Shown: positions 33,580-45,369 of the stretch, in pieces
How the letters are laid out: every line of letters starts with the position of its first letter
Position numbering within the stretch: position 1 is the stretch's first letter
Assembly (NCBI RefSeq): GCF_001540865.1
Contig: NC_033635.1
Span: 9,861,565 to 9,925,564, forward strand
Reading direction: 5' to 3'
DNA from: Ananas comosus
Lineage: Eukaryota > Streptophyta > Magnoliopsida > Poales > Bromeliaceae
DNA: 64,000 nt
Program-made: the position numbers and the translations under genes
The notes under the pieces: generated by a model
Databases searched by the model: none
The model's input: only the letters and a program-made list of their open reading frames with translations
What the model was told of the DNA's origin: nothing

Positions 33580-33818
33580 ATATATATATATATATAATAG
33601 TTTTTTATTAATCTTTTTTTTTTTGAATCAAACAAGTGTAGCCGAAAAAATATTTTTCTTTTTTTACAAACCAAACAAAAAAAAGAGCATAAAAAACTAT
33701 TATATATATATATATATATATTTATTTATTATTAATCTTTTGTATATGAAATCAAACAAGTGTAGCCGAAAAAATATTTTTCTTTTTTTACAAACCAAAC
33801 AAAAAAAAGAGCATAAAA
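33580..33818. repeat. Tandem duplication of a 69-bp segment, period 124
   Basis: 33626-33694 and 33750-33818 are essentially identical (start AATCAAACAAGTGTAGCCG, end GAGCATAAAA). TA microsatellite tracts separate them. The 79-codon frame here is this duplication read as protein. Confidence 0.8.
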
Positions 33819-34607
33819 TCTTTTTCCCTCGAAAACTCCTTTCTAAACAATTAATCCCTTAGCTCTTTTGTAAACAGGCAAATAGACCTTCAATTTTTAC
33901 AATTTGATTTCATATACTTTATTAAATAATTCAAAGTTATTAATTACACAGACGTTAGATTAAATGTCATGTACATAATAATTTTATAAGACTTCAAAAT
34001 ATAAGGAAAAAAAAACTTAATTTATTTTCCTTCTAGTTTTGATAGTTGAGTATGAGGATTGAAAAATAAAGTAAACTAACTTCGATTTTTCTTTAATTCT
34101 TTTTACCTGTTATTATTATAATTTTTTTTTTTCTGTATGTATCAATGTTTTAAAAATATGATCCAATAACAACCCGGAAATATTGCTGAGCCAAAGTTAC
34201 TGGCTCAATCATTGGGTCAACAAATATGGTTAAACCAATGACATCAACATGATGTCATAAATAGATAATTATGTTTCCATTTTATTATATATAAAAAATG
34301 TATCCATATATTATTATTATTCTAATATTATACTTAATTATAGAATATTATTATTCTAGTATTATACTTAATTAAGTGATTTTAAATCGTTAGATTTTAA
34401 TAGAATTGAACTCGATTAAAATCAATCCGGTTCACTGGTTTGGTAACTAAATTGTCGTTTGGAACGGTACAAAGTGACTTTTTGAGTTATCTAGCTCAAA
34501 AAATTGAACTGAATTATTTTATAGATTGGATTATGATCGGACCAATCGAATCAATCTGTTCAATCTGATTTTTAAATTATTGGTAATATATATATATATA
34601 TATATAG
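33819..34607. other. AT-rich non-coding stretch
   Basis: Nothing recognised apart from short TA tracts near 34590. Confidence 0.5.
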
Positions 34608-35430
34608 AGTCCGACTATGATACTTGTAAAAATACCAAGCACTTGGTACTTGTAAATTTTTTACCGTTAGATCTACGCCTTTGATCATTTTAACCCATTA
34701 GATTATACTATTCAACCAACCACCCACTCAACCCTAAGGGGTCTATATCATCCTAACCGCATATTCCTTAATTCAGGAGCCGAAAACTTACAAGTATCAA
34801 TGACTTAATACTTTTAAAAATATAAAAACTCAATCCTCACTACAACAAAAACGGTCTATAGCAACACTTTTAAATGTAGATATATGTCAAAAAAGTGCTG
34901 CTAGCTAAAATTACCGACACTTTTAAAAAGTGTTGCTATATGTGGGGTCGCTAGGTATATAGTGACAGTTAAAGAGTGTCGCTATAACCTAAAAGAGTGC
35001 TACTAATTTACCAACAATTTATTTAAGCATTTAGCAACCGCCGAAACTCTATCTCGTTGGTTGCGGTGGCCGAGGAGGACGACAGGAATGGCTCTTCGTC
35101 TAGAATTTCAGTGGATTGAGTGAAGAGAGAAGAAAATATGGTAATTAATTTTTCTTTTTTTTTTCCTTTCTGTTTGTAATCGGGCCAAATGGACTGGGTG
35201 TGGTGGGTTGAGTAGAGTAATCTTTTATTTTTGGTTGAATTGGGCTTTATATTTAGTCATTAGTAGATGTTTCTTTAAGTTTTAGCATAAATAGGACACT
35301 TACTAAAAAGTGTCCCAAACATGTGTCCCTATAACCTAATTCTATTGTAGTGCCTATATATAGAGTCCGACTATGATACTTATAAAAGTATCAAGCACGT
35401 GGTACTTCTAAATTTTTTACGTGGTTGACA
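34608..35430. mobile_element. GAGTCCGACTATGATACTT MITE split by CACTA copy D
   Basis: The left part 34608-34837 begins GAGTCCGACTATGATACTTG and contains CACCCACTCAACCCTA, the complement of the motif in 27288-27752. After the CACTA element, GAGTCCGACTATGATACTTA starts again at 35363 with a CACGTGGTACTT palindrome. These are two overlapping or tandem MITE copies. Confidence 0.55.
34838..35352 (-). mobile_element. Non-autonomous CACTA element, copy D (inverted)
   Basis: On the plus strand it reads CACTACAACAAAAACGGTC to TTCTATTGTAGTG. The interior is the complement of copies A-C. Target-site duplication CCT at 34835-34837 and 35353-35355. Confidence 0.9.
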
Positions 35431-36399
35431 AGTATATATATATTCTCCATTTAGAGCCAGTGTGCGGGGCCCTTTCTTTGTTCTTATCGTATCACAAACG
35501 TGACGACACGTGTAAAGTAGGGAATGGATTTGGTGGTACGTGGCAAGTGGGACCCACGATAGTGCCACCTCATCTTCTCCCTTGTACAGTTCGCTACACA
35601 ATCAAAAGTTATGAAATATTTTTAAACATATTTTTAAATTTATTAAATATTATTTTTGCATTATAAATAAATAAATTATATTAAAAGTACCTTTCATCAT
35701 ATTTCTAATTATAAATAGTTGTATAGTATTATTTGGGATTTAATACTTTTATTTCTCACGACAAAAAAAAGAAAACTCGATTTTTGTTTATAATATTTTA
35801 TGAATGTCTTTTCGTGTATTTAAGTTTATTATTTTTTTTAGTTCAATATTTAATGTTACAGTACCCTTTTTTGAATCTATAGCTGTTATCTTTTTTGTCT
35901 AAATTAGTATAACTTTTTTTTGTGTACTATTTGTATTGTCTATTTGTTTTAATTAATTAGTTTTAATTTGGTATATATTTATTTGTATTTTAATATTTTC
36001 AAGTAAAATATCTTTAAGTTTATTAAAATAAAAGTAAAGATAATAGATGCTGGGTAAAATAAAAATTTTATCTAATTCTTAAATGTATTGTTGTCAATAT
36101 GAATATTTATAATAATTTTTCTGAATTGAAAGAATATATTTAATTTATATTGATATATTTATAGTCGTTTCTATTTAATTAAGGGTTATAGGAATGATAC
36201 ATATGAAATTAATCCTAAAAATTATTTAATCTCTAAAATGTAAGTGAGGATCGAATGGCAAATTAGGAAGGAGGGTGTAAGGATCGATCATCAATTTTTT
36301 TACAAAAAATTAAATGCATTAAATTCGTCCAAAATTTTTTTTTTTACAGATAATTATCTAATCTTTAAAAATTTCGTAACTATCATTTGTACAAGACTA
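35431..36399. other. AT-rich non-coding stretch
   Basis: Short frames at 35380-35666 and 36244-36426 show no recognisable domain. Confidence 0.45.
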
Positions 36400-36755
36400 G
36401 ATTGCACTTTTGGTCCTCAACTATAAGGCACGTGGTACTTTGATCTTCAAACTTTAATTTGTTGTAATTCTTAGGTTAAAATTTTGGATATTGTTGCAGT
36501 AAAATTCTAAGTCTAATTTAGATGACTCAATTGTATTCCCAATACGGTAATGATGTAACATGTTACTTATTACTATGCCACCAATTATAACACCTACATC
36601 ATTACCATCTTAGCAACACATCAGCATTTAATCAACTAAATTGGATACCATAGGACTTAATTATAATAATTTTAAAAGTTCGAGCTAAAAATTAGAGTAA
36701 ATTAAAATTTGGGGACCAAAGTCATTTTCGTAGTTTGAGGACCAAAAGTGTAACA
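36400..36755. mobile_element. TTTGGTCCTCAAACTA-type MITE
   Basis: Left end ACTTTTGGTCCTCAACTA, right end TAGTTTGAGGACCAAAAGT: inverted termini. Interior matches the outer element at 17628-18375, including GACTTAATTATAATAATTTT. Confidence 0.65.
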
Positions 36756-36936
36756 TTTGATGGTTAACCACCTAGGTTTACATTTTATGATTAACTTAAA
36801 TTGACTAATGTTAGGTAAATAGTCAAAAGGTAATAAAGGACACATGTCAGTGATATAAATGAGTTTTCTTAACATGGAAAATTAGCCAAAACAAACTATA
36901 ATATGCAAGCTAGGCATATATATATTTATATATAGT

Positions 36937-38345
36937 TTGACTATGGTACTTCGGGAAATATAAAAGAGTTAGTGCTTCTAACTTTTTTAATCCTTTGATC
37001 ATTAATTTCTAGTCTTCAAACTAATATTAATTCTCTCCGAAGACCACTAAACTCTACGGGGACCACTAAACTCTAGAAGGACCACTATTATTCCAATTTT
37101 ACAATACTTTAATTTAAGGGCCAAAAAGTTGAAAATACGGATTCTTTTATATTTTTGAAAGCATAACTTGTGCTGTCGAAAGTAAAGAGCTGGTAAGTCC
37201 CAGCATCGAAAACGACAATAGGACTTCTGTGCTATTAAGAGCAAGGAGGCCTCCGTGCTCCTAAATCGTTTTTAATGATTAAACTTTCGAATCGATGATC
37301 TGTTCCGTTAGATTAGATCTAGCGTATTTGAAATACCTAAATCATAAATTTTGTGATTTGTCGATATCATTTACCCAATGATCGAAAGAGTTCAAAAATA
37401 ATAATTTTTAATAGTTGATGTGTACCGTTTGCAAGTTTAATGGTGTAAAAGTATATATTGTACATTTCCTACGCTTTTGAAAATAGGGAGGCATCCGTAC
37501 TTGTAAGTTGTTTTTGATGATAAAACATCCGATTCGACGATCGATTTCGTTAGGCATGATTTACGCTATTAGAACTATCTAGAAACCAAATTTCATAATA
37601 TTTCAACATCATTTAAAGAGTAATCAAAGGGTCTCAAAAATAATTATTTTAACAGCAGATGTTGCAAGTTTTTTAAGTTCAATGGTGTAGAAGAATTCAA
37701 ATTACATAAAATATTAATAGAAAATTCTAGTAAATATCAATAGCAAGATTAATACTTTCGATTTGAAATTTGAGTCTTTTATTATTATTTTTATGAGATT
37801 TTTTTTTATTTTCAACAGTTCATTTCGAAGCTATTCGTTCACTATGCAAACGAAGTCAAAAATTTTGAAATTTGGTTTCTAGATAATTTCAATAGTGTTG
37901 ATCATGTCTAATGGAAGCAATTGCCGAATTGGATATTTTATCATCGAAAACAACTTACAAGCACGAAAACTTTCGTACTTTCGAAAGTATAGAAGTCTAG
38001 CTCTCTTTTTCTCTCCATATATATAGAGAGAGTAGGGCTACTATACTTAAGTACAAAGCCCTTCGTACTTATAAGTTATTTTCGAATATAGAGATTTCGA
38101 ATCAACAATCCATATCATTAAATATGATATAGAACATATGAAACTTCTATAAAATAAAGTTCGTAATTAAGGTAAATAATGCTGAAAAATTATAAATTTT
38201 GGTTTTTAGAAGTTTCAAAATGCTATAAATCATGTTTAACGGTATGGTTATCGATTTGAAAACCCTATCTCAAAAATGACTTATGACTACAAAGGCGATT
38301 GTACTCGTAAGAGTATAGTAGCCAGACTCTCTCTTTCTCTCTCTC
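36937..38345. mobile_element. Cluster of TCATCGAAAATAA-family MITEs
   Basis: At least three end-to-end copies occur. One spans about 37445-38012, with GCATCCGTACTTGTAAGTTG at one end and CTTACAAGCACGAAA...GTACTTTCG at the other. One spans about 38030-38335, starting GGGCTACTATACTTAAGTAC and ending GAGTATAGTAGCC. Fragments precede at 36937-37440. Ends are inverted; interiors share CATCATTTA and CTCAAAAATAA words. No proteins. Confidence 0.6.
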
Positions 38346-38354
38346 TATATATAT

Positions 38355-39235
38355 ATAGAGTTGAGCCGGAATGCTACTAATAGTATTTGAGCTCTCTTGC
38401 TATCGATTTTTTAGCCGTTAAATCTACACTTTAATTAATTATGCCCTCTAAATCATACTATTCAACCAGCCACCCACTCAACCCTAGGGAGACCACCAGT
38501 AAACTCTGGAGGACCACTATTATCCTAACCCTATAATTTTCCATCCAATGATTAAAAACTCGATAGGAAAAAAGCCTAAATACTATTAACCGCGTTTTGT
38601 AGCAGGTAGAAACTATATGAGTAATTAATAATAAGAGAACATCAAACATTCTCTTGTATATTTTACTTCCCACAGTCACTAAAGGTCCCTTACTATTAGT
38701 GACCGGAATGGGACCGACGACACTTTCTCTAGCGATGGTGATAGTGAAGATGACAACGATCCCTTCGGCCGCAGCAGAGAGGGGAGATGGGTGCACATTA
38801 GTGATAGAGGGAAGGAGGGAGACAACGGTGTATAGAGAAAGATGAGGAAGCCAGAGAAAATTGATGAATTAATTGGAGATGAAGAGGTGTGGATTGGAGA
38901 AGGCAACGGATAATTTAGATCCATTAATTAGAAGCCTGGTGGAGGAAAGGGGAAGGATCATAATGAATTAATTAGAGAGAGAGAGGTGAGAATTGTAGAT
39001 GGTAGTAGAATTATTTAGTTGCATTAATTGGAAGTTTGATAGTGGAACCGTTTAGATGCATTAATAATTGAAAGTTTGACGAAAAGAATGGAGAGGGTCA
39101 CACGCTAGCTAGTGATGGTGAAGGACAACTTGTCATAGGGAATAGAAAGGATCACACAATAGTAAGGGTAAAGAACAACTTGTCACGTGGTAAAAAATAT
39201 TAGAAATTTATATAGGTTAATAGATAGTATTCCGG
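38355..39235. repeat. MITE fragment followed by the second copy of the 235-680 repeat (inverted)
   Basis: 38355-38560 carries CACCCACTCAACCCTAGGG of the GTGCGGTTAGG family. 38640-39235 is the inverted, longer relative of 235-680, with a GC-richer part (38690-38850) and TTGTCACGTGGTAAAAAATA at its end. Frames at 38458-38924 are not recognised proteins. Confidence 0.5.
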
Positions 39236-39252
39236 CCCAATTATATATATAT

Positions 39253-39893
39253 GGCTAAATTACATAAAACATTCCTATTAATACCCACTTTTTTACTTTT
39301 CCCTCCGTCATTTAAAAACCTACATTTTGCCCCCTTGTAAAATAAAAAATGTTCACAGGAGAGTACAGTGTGAACTGTGATGACAAAATGATCAATTTGC
39401 CCCTTACCACTTTCATCTCCTCCCTCATCTTGCTCATCGCCACCTCGATCGGTCGTGGTTCTCTCCCATTTCTTCTCCACCTGCTCCCCTTCTCCGCCTG
39501 CACCCTCGGTGCCCCTCCATTTCGGCAACAATAGGAAGGAAATCGAGGTGGGCGTGGATGGAGAGGTGGGCAAGGGCAATGAGGGCGTAGGCGAGGCGGT
39601 GGAGGAGGGGAGAGGGTGTTTATAGGCGCAGACGGAGATATGGGCGAGGGCGAGGCAGCGGAGGAGGGCGAGGCGGCGAGGCGGAGAAGGGCGAGGCGAC
39701 AGGAGAGGAGGCTAAGGATATTTTTCGTATTAAAAATATATAATAATATTTTATAAACGGAACCTTAATGGGACACTTACGGTAAGAGGTGAAGTGAATA
39801 TTTTTTATTTTATAAAAAGGTAAAGTGTAGATTTTTAAATAACAAGGAATAACAATAAGCGGCTATTCAAAGGTGGATTTCTATAATTTAGCC
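39253..39893. mobile_element. MULE-like MITE carrying a GC-rich insert (Pack-MULE-like)
   Basis: Starts GGCTAAATTACATAAAAC and ends ATAATTTAGCC. The 9-bp flanks TATATATAT and TATATATGT agree at eight positions. Outer parts match the 374-bp element at 17696-18069, but about 39405-39715 replaces its short centre with GC-rich sequence (CTCCTCCC, GGCGAGGCGG repeats). Mutator-like elements that carry such host pieces are known as Pack-MULEs; capture here is inferred. Confidence 0.6.
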
Positions 39894-40844
39894 TATATAT
39901 GTGTGTGTGTTGAGGATGATTTTCTAATCTTTACCTTTAATTTATTATTACTTTTTTCTTTTTTCTTTTTTTTTTTTGGTTCAAACACTTTGTTCAAAGG
40001 AATCCAACCAGTTAGAAGATACCAAATTGGTATGTCCAGTACATCCCTGTTATTGCCGTGCATCGCACGGCTACAATTAATTTGATTGCTGTAAGTAGTG
40101 AAAATTGCCTTTTGACAAATTTCCATACAACAGTATTCCACTTTAGACATGCATCTTCCTGGATGGCGCTCACATTATTCCACATTCAATCGCTTTCTGG
40201 ACTCGAGATATTTTGATCGAGTCTAAATTTTAATATAAATTAAATTGAGAAAAAATAAATGAGACTCGATCGAAATCTCCTATGCAGATGCCATATAAAA
40301 ATAATTATTTGTTTCTAAAAACTTAAATATGACATTTAGTATTAAGAACACGAACATGATCAGCTTTAGGGTCTTGTGCAACCAAAATGACTTGTTCATT
40401 TTACTCTAATATTTTCATGTGATTTAACTCTAATTAATAGATAAAAAAAATAGGGTGTCTATTTATCATCAACATGTAACGCTTGAAGAAAAATGTTAAG
40501 CGATTGTTTGGTTTATCGCAAAAGTACAATTGTTTTTTCCAAAAAAAAAAAAAGTTCTCCATGAAAAATCTCTTTTGCAATTATTCGTCCATTTGGTTAA
40601 TTTCAAAAAAAAAGAAATTCTTTTGAAAAAAAAAATCTAAATTTAATGAAAAACTAGTACGAGAGTATTAGATTTTTACAAATCTGAAAAATATTTTTCT
40701 AAAATAAATAGATTTTTCTTAAAACAAATGGACGAAAAACTGAAAAAGAAAGTTTTTTATAAAGGAATATTTTCCTAAAAGAATTATATTTTTCACATTT
40801 TTCTGTGCGTACACTTGAAAGTAGGTATAAATTAACCTGGAGCG
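39894..40844. other. Non-coding stretch with a MITE-like zone at about 40490-40800
   Basis: The zone contains TTGTTTGGTTTATCG and several runs of A with TTTTCTTAAAACAAATGGACG. It is a low-complexity MITE relic. Nothing else recognised. Confidence 0.4.
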
Positions 40845-41365
40845 TATAAATATAGAGCCCTTCATACTCATAAGTTGTTTTCGATAATGGAGATTCTGAA
40901 TCAATAATCCACTCCGTTAAATTTGAAACTTTTAAAAACTAAATTTTATAGTTTTTTTGAAATCCTAATAAAGTTCATTAAGTGGGTATAAAATGAACGG
41001 TCAAAATTGAACGACGTCCTAAAAATGGATGATCGAATCATTCAATTTAAGATCAGAGTTATTGATCTTTATATAGGTAGTGAATAGAATTTTTTATCAA
41101 AACTTCAACCGATTCCGATTATTTTACACCGTTAAACTAGCAAGTATTCCATACCGACCGTTAAAAATTGTCAATTTTGAAACATTTTGATCGTAATACA
41201 AATGATGTAAAAAAATTATAAAATTTGATTTTTAAAAATTTTAAATGCTCTAAATAATATTTAACGTTATGGATGATCGATTCGAAAGCTTTATCATCGA
41301 AAATAATTTATGAGTACGACGACGATCGTACTCGTAAGAATATAATAACCGGACTCATAAATCTG
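40845..41365. mobile_element. TCATCGAAAATAA-family MITE
   Basis: The left end contains TCATACTCATAAGTTGTTTTC and the right end CATCGAAAATAATTTATGAG then GTAAGAATATAATAACCGGACTC. Ends are inverted, the interior non-coding. Confidence 0.55.
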
Positions 41366-41395
41366 AAAAATAATATATAAAATTTAGGGAAAACT

Positions 41396-41746
41396 TCAAA
41401 AACCCCCTTTGTGGTTTCATAGTTTCTCACTTTGCCCCCCTGTGGTTTAAAATGTATCAAAGTGCCCCCCCCTGTGGTTTCATTTTTATCTTTTCGGTAG
41501 CTTTTTCGTTAATATTTAATTAAATTATATACAAAAAACTTCTGATACCCATCTAGATTTATTAAATATTCACTTTAGTACTCTTTAATTTTAACTTTAT
41601 CACTGATTTAAGAAAAAAAAAATAATGAAATTGATAAAAAAAAAAGAGAAAAAAGAAATCACAGGGAGACAAATTGATACATTTTAAACCACAGGGGGGC
41701 ACAGTGAGAAACTACGAAACCACATGGGGTTGTTTTAAGTTTTCCC
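41396..41746. repeat. AACCACAGGG foldback element, copy 3, with 8-bp target-site duplication
   Basis: Starts AGGGAAAACTTC and ends AAGTTTTCCC, flanked by TAAAATTT at 41388-41395 and 41747-41754. It and copy 4 share a different centre (TTTTTCGTTAATATTT...ATACAAAAAACTTC), so they form a subfamily. Confidence 0.85.
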
Positions 41747-42867
41747 TAAAATTTATATCACTTTTGGACGTAGACGTAGCATTAGTGAAACTTAAATTCC
41801 ACTACAAAATTGTCAAAAAAGCTACTACTTTATACGAGCAGTTTTCATGAGAGACATGAGTACTTGTCAAGAAGCTCATCTTCTTTTTTTTGGCTACAAA
41901 TTGAAGTCAAAGTTGAGAGACTTTGAAGAGTAAAAAGTTGAAGAATATAAATATGGAGAGATCATTTTTGTTCCTTTCACTATTCGCTGACCTTTTTATT
42001 TCCTTGAAGGGTCTTTAATTTCCATCATTCATTGTCTTTCTCATTTACTTTCTTTTGTTCACACAGCATCAATCTGTCCATATCATGTATATATATTAGA
42101 TTACCACAAGGTAAGTTGTGTCACAAATATCTAAACTTTTGTCTCTTTTTTAATAACAATCTAATTAACTTATAAAAATTTTGGACCTTCCTCAATCACC
42201 GGATGAATAATATCAAAAAATTACGAAATTTATTTTCTAAATACTCAAATACATACTCCGAATCAAATCTACTGTAGCTGATCGTCGATTCGAAACTCCT
42301 GGCGTTAAAAGCACTTGGTGTTAACAACTTTTTCACTATTAGATCTACTTTTGACTATTTCTACCTCTTGGATCATACTATTTCATCAACCACCACTAAA
42401 CACTAAGAGGACCATTACCATCCTAATCCGATAATCCTTCATCCAAGAGCCTAAAACCCACAAGTACTAATGACTTAGTGTTATTAAAAACATTTTAGTC
42501 TAGTTCTATATATAAATAAAGTTAAGCTAGAATACTATCTGTAGTAAACGAGCATATTGCTACCAATTTATTTTCTATAGTAGAGTTTTCAAATCATTAA
42601 CGATCGGTGCTATTTGTTTTATATATATATATATATATATCTTATTTCTTTCCAATGTTGGAAGAGGAATATTCGTAAGCACGACTCATATTAAGTATCT
42701 CTTTTTCTTTTTAACTCATGGGACTAATACGTCCTTTCTTTAATTTAATTAACAGCTTAAGTATTTAGAGACAAACTAAAGATTTTTTTTTTTTCTAATG
42801 ACAAATCATTTAACAGTAGTTATATATGGTTTTGTTTAAGTAAGCTTGAAGTTCTAACTAGAGAAAC
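41747..42867. other. Non-coding stretch with MITE fragments at about 42296-42600
   Basis: The fragments carry AAGCACTTGGTGTTAAC and ACTAAACACTAAGAGGACCA, relatives of the GTGCGGTTAGG family, plus a TA microsatellite near 42620. No gene. Confidence 0.45.
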
Positions 42868-43255
42868 CTCTAGAAAAAAATTAACATTTAAGAACGTTTT
42901 TTTTTTTTTTTTGGTATTTAACGATACTTAAAAGCATTCCAAAATAATTTATCATCGCACTTGAAAGCGTAGGCAAATATGATGGCGCTTATTCCAAGTG
43001 TCGATAAAACATATTTTAACACTTTAAAGCGTCAGAATTTTTTGAAATCTTAATATTTTCAAGCATTGAAAAATTAAAAATAATAGTGAAGTTTATCATT
43101 TAATAAATTAGTTTGATAAAACAGATGGTTTATATAACAATGCTAGCTTTTTGAAGTGTCGGTATTTATTTGCTATATTGTGAGGATGCTAATTGGGGAT
43201 GCTTTTTCAAAGCATTATTCAAAAAGCGTCCTTATAATGAGTATTTTTTGTAGTG
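42868..43255. mobile_element. CACTA-like element, second copy of the 28443 family
   Basis: The right end TTTTTTGTAGTG is intact; the left CTCTAGAAAAAAATTAAC is decayed. The interior follows 28443-28560 and 29589-29830 in order (AAAGCGTCAG, ATTTAATAAATTAGTTTGA) without the 1-kb insertion. Confidence 0.6.
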
Positions 43256-44073
43256 TTATAATTAACATATATACATGGAGCTTTTCTTAAACCTTAATAA
43301 GTGAAATAATTAATGAGAATTAACTTTTTGTGAACATGAAATTAATGACCTGTAGGATAGGTGGCATAACCCCATTCTAATTAGTTAAAATAATAAAAAA
43401 ATAATATATAAAAAAATAATAATTTACACAAACTATATATACTAAGCTAAATTATATATAGAAGATTAATTGGTCATTTACATCATGAAGCAATCAAGTA
43501 CATATACAAAGAAATCAAAAAGAAGGGTTTGAGATTAAACTAAAACAAAATAAAAAAAAGGAAAAAAGGAAAAAAAAAAAATTTTTATAAAATGTGCATA
43601 TATGGTAGGTAGAGATTGAGAAAGCAACTAGACATTCATTTTCCTTTTAATTTACTTCTTAACTTTAATCTAATTGCTAACTACCGTAACTATTCGATTG
43701 CGATCGATATGTATGTATAATAAACAAAATAAAAGTCAAATATTCATACACATTCATCATATGCTCTCACCATTACTAGTTTTTTTTTAATTATTTAATG
43801 TGGACATTAATAGAGAATATATATATATATATATATATAATAGGGTTGACATTTTAAGATCATTTTTCTAATGGATAATAATGGATGTTTCAACTTGCTT
43901 ATCCCAAAAATTCAGCATAAATCATGTAAAACACAAACACACACAAACACAAAAAAAAAAAAAAAAAAAAAAAAAAAAANAAAAAAAAAAAAAAAGAGAA
44001 AATCTCTGACACTATTGTAATGTCTAATCCGTACATAAAATAGTACTGTGGGATTTTTTATTTTTTTATTTTC

Positions 44074-44104
<31 letters not shown>

Positions 44105-44191
44105 TCTAATTGACCCCTTGAGCTGTAGGTTTAGCAGTCACTTCATATAGTTAGGTAAGAATGAAAATTAGGTAGGATATTATTTGAAAAA
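43256..44191. other. Non-coding stretch with poly(A), TA and TTA simple repeats
   Basis: Poly(A) about 43952-43995 is broken by the N at 43980. (TTA)n lies at about 44074-44103 and a TA tract at about 43818-43840. No gene recognised. Confidence 0.6.
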
Positions 44192-44548
44192 AGGGAAAAC
44201 TTCAAAATCCCCCCCTGTGGTTTCGTGCATTCTCACTTTAGTACCCTGTGGTGTAAAACGTATCAATTTGCCCCCGTGTGGTTTCATTTTTATCTTTTCG
44301 GAAGCTTTTTCGTTAATATTTCGTTAAATTATATACAAAAAACTTCAGATAACCATCTATGTTTATCAAATATTCACTTTAGTATCCTTTAATTTTAATT
44401 TTGTCACTGATTTAAGAAAAAAAATTAATAAAATTGATAACAAAAAGAGAAAAACGAAATCACTGGGGGGCAAATTGATACATTTTAAACCACAGGGTAC
44501 TAAAGTGAGAAAGTGCGAAACCACAAGGGGGGTTTTTGAAGTTTTCCC
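44192..44548. repeat. AACCACAGGG foldback element, copy 4
   Basis: Starts AGGGAAAACTTC and ends GAAGTTTTCCC. The flanks TTGAAAAA and TTGAAAAT agree at seven of eight bases. The centre matches copy 3. Confidence 0.8.
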
Positions 44549-45369
44549 TTGAAAATATTTTGCATCCATATCTGATATTATTCGGATTTAGTTGAGTATG
44601 AATAATTTAGAGAGTGGAAATTATCCGAATAATGGAAAAAAAATGAACATATATGGATATGGATATCTAATTTTTTAATAGCATTATGTTTTATATTAAT
44701 ATTAATTAAATTAAATTATTATATTAATTCTCAATATCTCATTTTCATGGTCCATGAACCCAATATCCCAATTTTTTATTTTTCCTGTTTCAATTTTATT
44801 ATTTCAAGTTTTCAAATATCTATGTTAAAAAAGAATTAGTTTAAATTATTTAATTATTAATATGTGTGGGAAACCAAAGAGGGATCAACTTAATTGCTAT
44901 TTATGGAGAGATAAGGAGTTTAATTACTTTTTGTCGAAAGATAATCTATGTTTATGGGGAAATAAGATGATTCTTTTTGTGCTTTTCATTTATTTTATTA
45001 TGAATTGCATATAAAATTTGCATTCATATCTATTAAATCTTAAAATTTATTCCATTAGATATAGATATATAAAAATTTTGAACATGAATGTAAAACTTTT
45101 GTTGCACTGTTCCTAATACTAGTTTATATTTAAATATGCATATTAGTGTATATTATTGCCCCTCCGTTCACTAGGCAAATGATATCGAAAAACCACATAA
45201 TTTATTTTATAGGTACTTCAAATACTCTAGATTAAGTTTAAAGGAGCCGATCGACGATTCGAAAGTCGCAACATGGAAAATGACCTGGAAGCACGGAAGG
45301 CTCCGTGCTTCTAGAAGCATAGTAGCCTCACTCTATATATATAGCGTAGAGCTACTATGCTATCGGAAG
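44549..45369. other. AT-rich stretch ending in a MITE fragment at about 45150-45369
   Basis: The MITE part has ATGATATCGAAAAACC, GATCGACGATTCGAAAG and the palindrome AAGCACGGAAGGCTCCGTGCTT (split: AAGCACGGA, AGGC, TCCGTGCTT). Otherwise nothing. Confidence 0.5.
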
